Source: Streptomyces stelliscabiei (GTDB lineage Bacteria > Actinomycetota > Actinomycetes > Streptomycetales > Streptomycetaceae). Taken from it: a stretch of DNA of 64,000 nucleotides. The DNA lies in assembly GCF_014873495.1 (NCBI RefSeq), contig NZ_JADBGF010000001.1:1612001-1676000 (forward strand), read 5' to 3'. Positions within the stretch are counted from its first letter, which is position 1, and every line of letters starts with the position of its first letter. The position numbers were made by a program, and so were the translations under genes. Under the pieces are notes generated by a model that was not told the DNA's origin, searched no databases, and saw nothing but the letters and a program-made list of their open reading frames with translations. This document shows, piece after piece, positions 60,865 through 64,000 of this stretch.

Positions 60865-61596
60865 ATGAGCGACAACAGTCTGCGGGTCGTCTGGGTCTAC
60901 CCGGACCTGCTCAGCACCTACGGCGACCAGGGCAACGTCCTCGTCGTCGAGCGCCGGGCGCGGCAGCGCGGCCTGGACGTGGCCCGGCTGGACGTGCGCA
61001 GCGACCAGCCGATCCCGACCTCCGGCGACATCTACCTGATCGGCGGCGGCGAGGACCGTCCGCAGCGGCTCGCCGCCGAGCGGCTGCGCCGGGACCGGCA
61101 TCTGTACCAGGCGATCAACAACGGCGCGATCGTCTTCGCGGTCTGCGCGGGCTACCAGATCCTCGGCCACGAGTTCGTCAACGACCTCGGTCAGCGCGAG
61201 CCGGGCCTCGGTCTGCTCGACGTGACCACGACCCGCGGCGAGGGCGAGCGGTGCGTCGGCGACGTCCTCGCGGACATCGACCCGCGCCTCGGCCTGCCCC
61301 AGCTCACCGGGTTCGAGAACCACCAGGGCGTCACGCACCTCGGTCCCACCGCCCGCCCGTTCGCGAACGTGCGGCTCGGCAAGGGCAACGGCACGGGCGA
61401 CGGCACGGAGGGCGCGTACAACGACACCGTCTTCGGCACGTACATGCACGGGCCGGTGCTGGCGCGGAACCCGCAGATCGCGGACCTGCTGCTGAAGCTG
61501 GCACTGGACGTGAACGCGCTGCCGCCGACCGACGACCGCTGGTTCGAGGCGCTGCGCGACGAGCGCATCTCCTCCGCCCAGCAGCAGCCCGCCTAG
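60865..61596 (+). CDS. gatD: Lipid II isoglutaminyl synthase glutaminase subunit GatD
   Basis: The protein is 243 aa. It is a class I glutamine amidotransferase of the CobB/CobQ type: catalytic Cys94 in FAVCAGYQILGHEF and His195 in TYMHGPVL. IYLIGGGEDRPQ forms the N-terminal nucleotide-like loop. It supplies ammonia to MurT. The 48-bp spacing and shared strand support co-transcription with murT. Confidence 0.95.
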   Translation: MSDNSLRVVWVYPDLLSTYGDQGNVLVVERRARQRGLDVARLDVRSDQPIPTSGDIYLIGGGEDRPQRLAAERLRRDRHLYQAINNGAIVFAVCAGYQILGHEFVNDLGQREPGLGLLDVTTTRGEGERCVGDVLADIDPRLGLPQLTGFENHQGVTHLGPTARPFANVRLGKGNGTGDGTEGAYNDTVFGTYMHGPVLARNPQIADLLLKLALDVNALPPTDDRWFEALRDERISSAQQQPA

Positions 61597-61647
61597 CAGG
61601 TCACGGCAGGACGCCGAGGCTCCTCAGAAACGGTTCCTCAGTGCCCG

Positions 61648-61719
61648 CACGAAAGCCCGTCCGATAGCGCCCCCGCTCATGTGTGAAAGCCCGTCTGACC
61701 AGGGCTCCGCTCACCTGTG
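61648..61719. repeat. Imperfect 35-bp tandem duplication
   Basis: Two adjacent copies share GAAAGCCCGTC and CCGCTCA-NNTGTG. It lies in the 245-bp space between gatD and the phosphofructokinase gene; no gene is seen there. Confidence 0.55.
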
Positions 61720-61841
61720 CGGGGGCGTCCAGCAGGCGGACGCCCGCTACGGCCGGGCCCCCCGCCGCCGGTAGGGTGGCGGGGATTCCAGCCGGACAGC
61801 GTGGTCCGGTACCCGGCCCACGTCGAGAAGGTATTCGGGCT

Positions 61842-62867
61842 ATGCGCATTGGTGTCCTCACGTCCGGCGGCGACTGTCCCGGACTGAACGCCGTCATCCG
61901 GTCCGTCGTGCACCGCGCCGTCGTCGACCACGGCGACGAGGTCATCGGCTTCCGGGACGGCTGGAAAGGCCTGCTGGAGTGCGACTACCTCAAGCTCGAC
62001 CTGGACGCGGTGGCCGGCATCCTGGCCCGCGGCGGCACGATCCTCGGTTCCTCCCGGGTCCAGCCCTCACATCTGCGCGACGGTGTGGCGCGGGCCAGGA
62101 GCCATGTCGAGGAGCTGGGGCTCGACGCGATCATCCCCATCGGCGGTGAGGGCACGCTCAAGGCGGCCCGGCTGATGTCGGACAGCGGTCTGCCCGTCGT
62201 GGGCGTGCCGAAGACCATCGACAACGACATCGCGGTCACGGACGTCACCTTCGGCTTCGACACGGCCGTCGGTGTGGCCACGGAGGCCCTGGACCGGCTG
62301 AAGACGACCGCCGAGTCCCACCAGCGGGTCCTGGTCGTGGAGGTCATGGGCCGCCACACCGGCTGGATCGCGCTCCACTCCGGCATGGCGGCCGGCGCGC
62401 ACGCCATCGTCGTACCGGAACGGCCCTTCGACATCGAGGAGCTGACCGCGAAGGTCGCCCAGCGGTTCTCGGCGGGCAAGCGGTTCGCGATCGTCGTCGC
62501 CGCGGAGGGCGCGAAGCCCAGGGCCGGGTCGATGGACTTCGACGAGGGCGGCAAGGACATCTACGGTCACGAGCGCTTCGCGGGGATCGCGCGGCAGCTC
62601 TCGGTCGAGCTGGAGCAGCGCCTCGGCAAGGAGGCACGGCCGGTGATCCTCGGGCATGTGCAGCGGGGCGGGACGCCGACCGCGTACGACCGGGTGCTCG
62701 CCACGCGGTTCGGGTGGCACGCGGTGGAGGCCGTGCACCGGGGAGAGTTCGGGAACATGACCGCGCTGCGGGGCACCGACATCGTGATGGTGCCGCTCGC
62801 CGAGGCCGTGGAGACGCTGAAGACGGTGCCCGAGGAGCGGTACGACGAGGCGGAGTGCGTGCTCTAG
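61842..62867 (+). CDS. pfkA: 6-phosphofructokinase
   Basis: The protein is 341 aa. The PFK motifs are GVLTSGGDCPGLNAVIR, IPIGGEGTLKAA, PKTIDNDIAVTDVTFGFDTA, EVMGRHTGWIAL and GHVQRGGTPTAYDR. It phosphorylates fructose-6-phosphate in glycolysis. The GGEGT (not GGDGS) version is typical of actinobacterial group III enzymes; ATP versus pyrophosphate use needs assay. ATG 61842 has GAGAAGG upstream. A hairpin terminator follows. Confidence 0.94.
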   Translation: MRIGVLTSGGDCPGLNAVIRSVVHRAVVDHGDEVIGFRDGWKGLLECDYLKLDLDAVAGILARGGTILGSSRVQPSHLRDGVARARSHVEELGLDAIIPIGGEGTLKAARLMSDSGLPVVGVPKTIDNDIAVTDVTFGFDTAVGVATEALDRLKTTAESHQRVLVVEVMGRHTGWIALHSGMAAGAHAIVVPERPFDIEELTAKVAQRFSAGKRFAIVVAAEGAKPRAGSMDFDEGGKDIYGHERFAGIARQLSVELEQRLGKEARPVILGHVQRGGTPTAYDRVLATRFGWHAVEAVHRGEFGNMTALRGTDIVMVPLAEAVETLKTVPEERYDEAECVL

Positions 62868-62896
62868 CGTGCCGCCGAGGACGCAGGAGTGAGGTA

Positions 62897-62926
62897 CGCC
62901 CCCGGTCGTGATCGCGACCGGGGGCG
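62897..62926 (+). terminator. Hairpin terminator after phosphofructokinase
   Basis: CGCCCCCGGTCG pairs perfectly with CGACCGGGGGCG around a 6-nt loop, followed by GTTCTAG. It lies between pfkA and the CtaG-like gene. Confidence 0.85.
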
Positions 62927-62982
62927 GTTCTAGTGTGGGGGCGGACAGACAGCACAACCCCCCACGAAGCAGGAGCCGGCGG

Positions 62983-63927
62983 ATGGACCACAGCGGGCAC
63001 GGTACGGGGCTTTCGCCCTTCACCCTGGGGCGGGGGCTCGCGTGGTCGGCCGACCCGTTCTTCCTCGTCGCCTGCCTGGTGGGGCTGGCCCTGTACGGCT
63101 GGGGCGTCGTGCGGCTCGTGCGGCGCGGGGACAAGTGGCCGGTGGGGCGGACCGTCGCCTACGTCGCGGGTGTGCTGCTGGTGATGCTGGTGACGTGCAC
63201 CGGACTCAACGACTACGGCATGGTCATGTTCAGCGTGCACATGGTCCAGCACATGGTCATCAGCATGGTGGCGCCGATCATGCTGCTGCTCGGGGCGCCG
63301 GTCACGCTGGCGCTGCGGGCGCTGCCGGTGGCGGGGAGGGGCCGCAAGGGGCTCCGCGAGCTGCTGCTGATGTTCCTGCACAGCTGGTACATGAAGATCG
63401 TCACGCACCCGGCGTTCACGATCCCGATGTTCATCGCGAGCCTGTACGGGCTGTACTTCACCCCGATCTTCGATTTCCTGATGGGATCGACCCTCGGGCA
63501 CATCGTGATGATGACCCACTTCCTGATGGTGGGCCTGTTCTTCTTCTGGCCGATCATGGGCGTGGACCCCGGCCCGCACCGCCCCGGCTATCTGATGCGG
63601 ATGCTGGAGCTGTTCGCAGGCATGCCGTTCCACGCGTTCTTCGGCATCGCGCTGATGATGGCGTCCACACCGATGGTGAAGACGTACGAGAACCCGCCCG
63701 CCTCCCTCGGCATCGACGCCCTCGCCGACCAGAACGCGGCCGGCGGGATCGCCTGGGCGTTCAGCGAGATCCCCTCGGTTCTGGTACTGCTCGCACTGCT
63801 CTTCCAGTGGTACGGCTCCGAGCAGCGGCAGGCCCGGCGCATGGACCGCGCGGCCGACCGGGACGGCGACAAGGAACTCGAGGCGTACAACGCCTATCTC
63901 GCCTCACTCGACGCACGCGGTCGCTGA
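62983..63927 (+). CDS. CtaG-like cytochrome c oxidase assembly membrane protein
   Basis: The protein is 314 aa. About seven membrane helices are visible, with His/Met-rich loops: MVMFSVHMVQHMVISMVAPIML, SWYMKIVTHPAF, HIVMMTHFLMVGLFFFWPIMG and GMPFHAFFGIALMMAS. These match the caa3_CtaG family that handles copper for terminal oxidase. The N-terminal MDHSGHG may also bind metal. ATG 62983 follows AGGAG. Confidence 0.88.
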   Translation: MDHSGHGTGLSPFTLGRGLAWSADPFFLVACLVGLALYGWGVVRLVRRGDKWPVGRTVAYVAGVLLVMLVTCTGLNDYGMVMFSVHMVQHMVISMVAPIMLLLGAPVTLALRALPVAGRGRKGLRELLLMFLHSWYMKIVTHPAFTIPMFIASLYGLYFTPIFDFLMGSTLGHIVMMTHFLMVGLFFFWPIMGVDPGPHRPGYLMRMLELFAGMPFHAFFGIALMMASTPMVKTYENPPASLGIDALADQNAAGGIAWAFSEIPSVLVLLALLFQWYGSEQRQARRMDRAADRDGDKELEAYNAYLASLDARGR

Positions 63928-64000
63928 GCCGCAATCCTCCGCCGGACCCCATTCTTTTGTTCGACCCCGAGACCGCACTTCTCCCCAATTCCCCTTGACC

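Noticed and set aside
1..64000. tRNA, rRNA or riboswitch genes
   Set aside because: No cloverleaf, rRNA or recognised riboswitch consensus was seen; a covariance-model search could still find a missed one.

Overview
The window is high-GC DNA with very strong G/C third-position bias. It carries genes and motifs typical of Streptomyces: a complete cvnABCD conservon, a DUF6213 gene, MurT/GatD, Tat-type and LAxTG-anchored secreted enzymes, CebR boxes, TTG/GTG starts with 4-bp overlaps, and dispersed GGGGCGCGGGG elements. The best assignment is a Streptomyces chromosome; the species cannot be read from the sequence.

Layout. 1-6.7 kb: end of a Clp-N protein, a GH3 glycosidase, a membrane protein, a PhyH-type dioxygenase, a CE2 esterase behind a perfect CebR operator, and a hypothetical gene. 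6.8-7.2 kb: a decayed SDR gene. 7.4-18.5 kb: a one-strand cluster of acyl-CoA carboxyltransferase, FadD32-type fatty acyl-AMP ligase, Pks13-type condensing synthase (ACP-KS-AT-ACP-TE), PF00756/antigen-85-class esterase, PucR-type regulator and cutinase. It ends at a strong terminator. 18.5-42.3 kb: secreted enzymes for plant and microbial polysaccharides: a hydrolase, an HExxH metalloprotease, a PL1 pectate lyase, a multidomain GH30 galactanase, a CebR-box GH5 mannanase, a dipeptidase-like protein with a discoidin domain, a PL1-CE8 fusion and a wall-anchored alginate-lyase-family protein. Between them lie two broken LacI genes, MarR and TetR regulators, the cvnABCD operon and an orphan sugar-binding lipoprotein. 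42.4-54.4 kb: housekeeping and accessory genes (DUF779, phosphodiester glycosidase, GP-PDE-like, an acyl-CoA dehydrogenase operon, XRE-cupin/FAD oxidoreductase, LigB with Nudix, GabD1, DUF6213). 54.4-56.1 kb: an intact IS1182-type element with CTAG target duplication, joined to a broken TenA-like gene. 56.7-63.9 kb: acyl-CoA dehydrogenase with divergent TetR, peptide deformylase, MurT-GatD, phosphofructokinase and a CtaG-like protein.

The standout is the 7.4-18.5 kb cluster. It has the parts of the mycobacterial accD4-pks13-fadD32-Rv3802c-fbp locus, which condenses and transfers mycolic acids, in an organism type not known to make mycolates. The domain order and several signature motifs match Pks13 and FadD32. 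A plausible reading is a pathway in which AccD carboxylates one acyl-CoA, FadD32-like activates a second acid as acyl-AMP, Pks13-like joins them into an alpha-alkyl beta-ketoacyl product, and the secreted esterase and cutinase transfer or hydrolyse exported esters. The product is unknown, and no reductase or exporter gene is next to the cluster.
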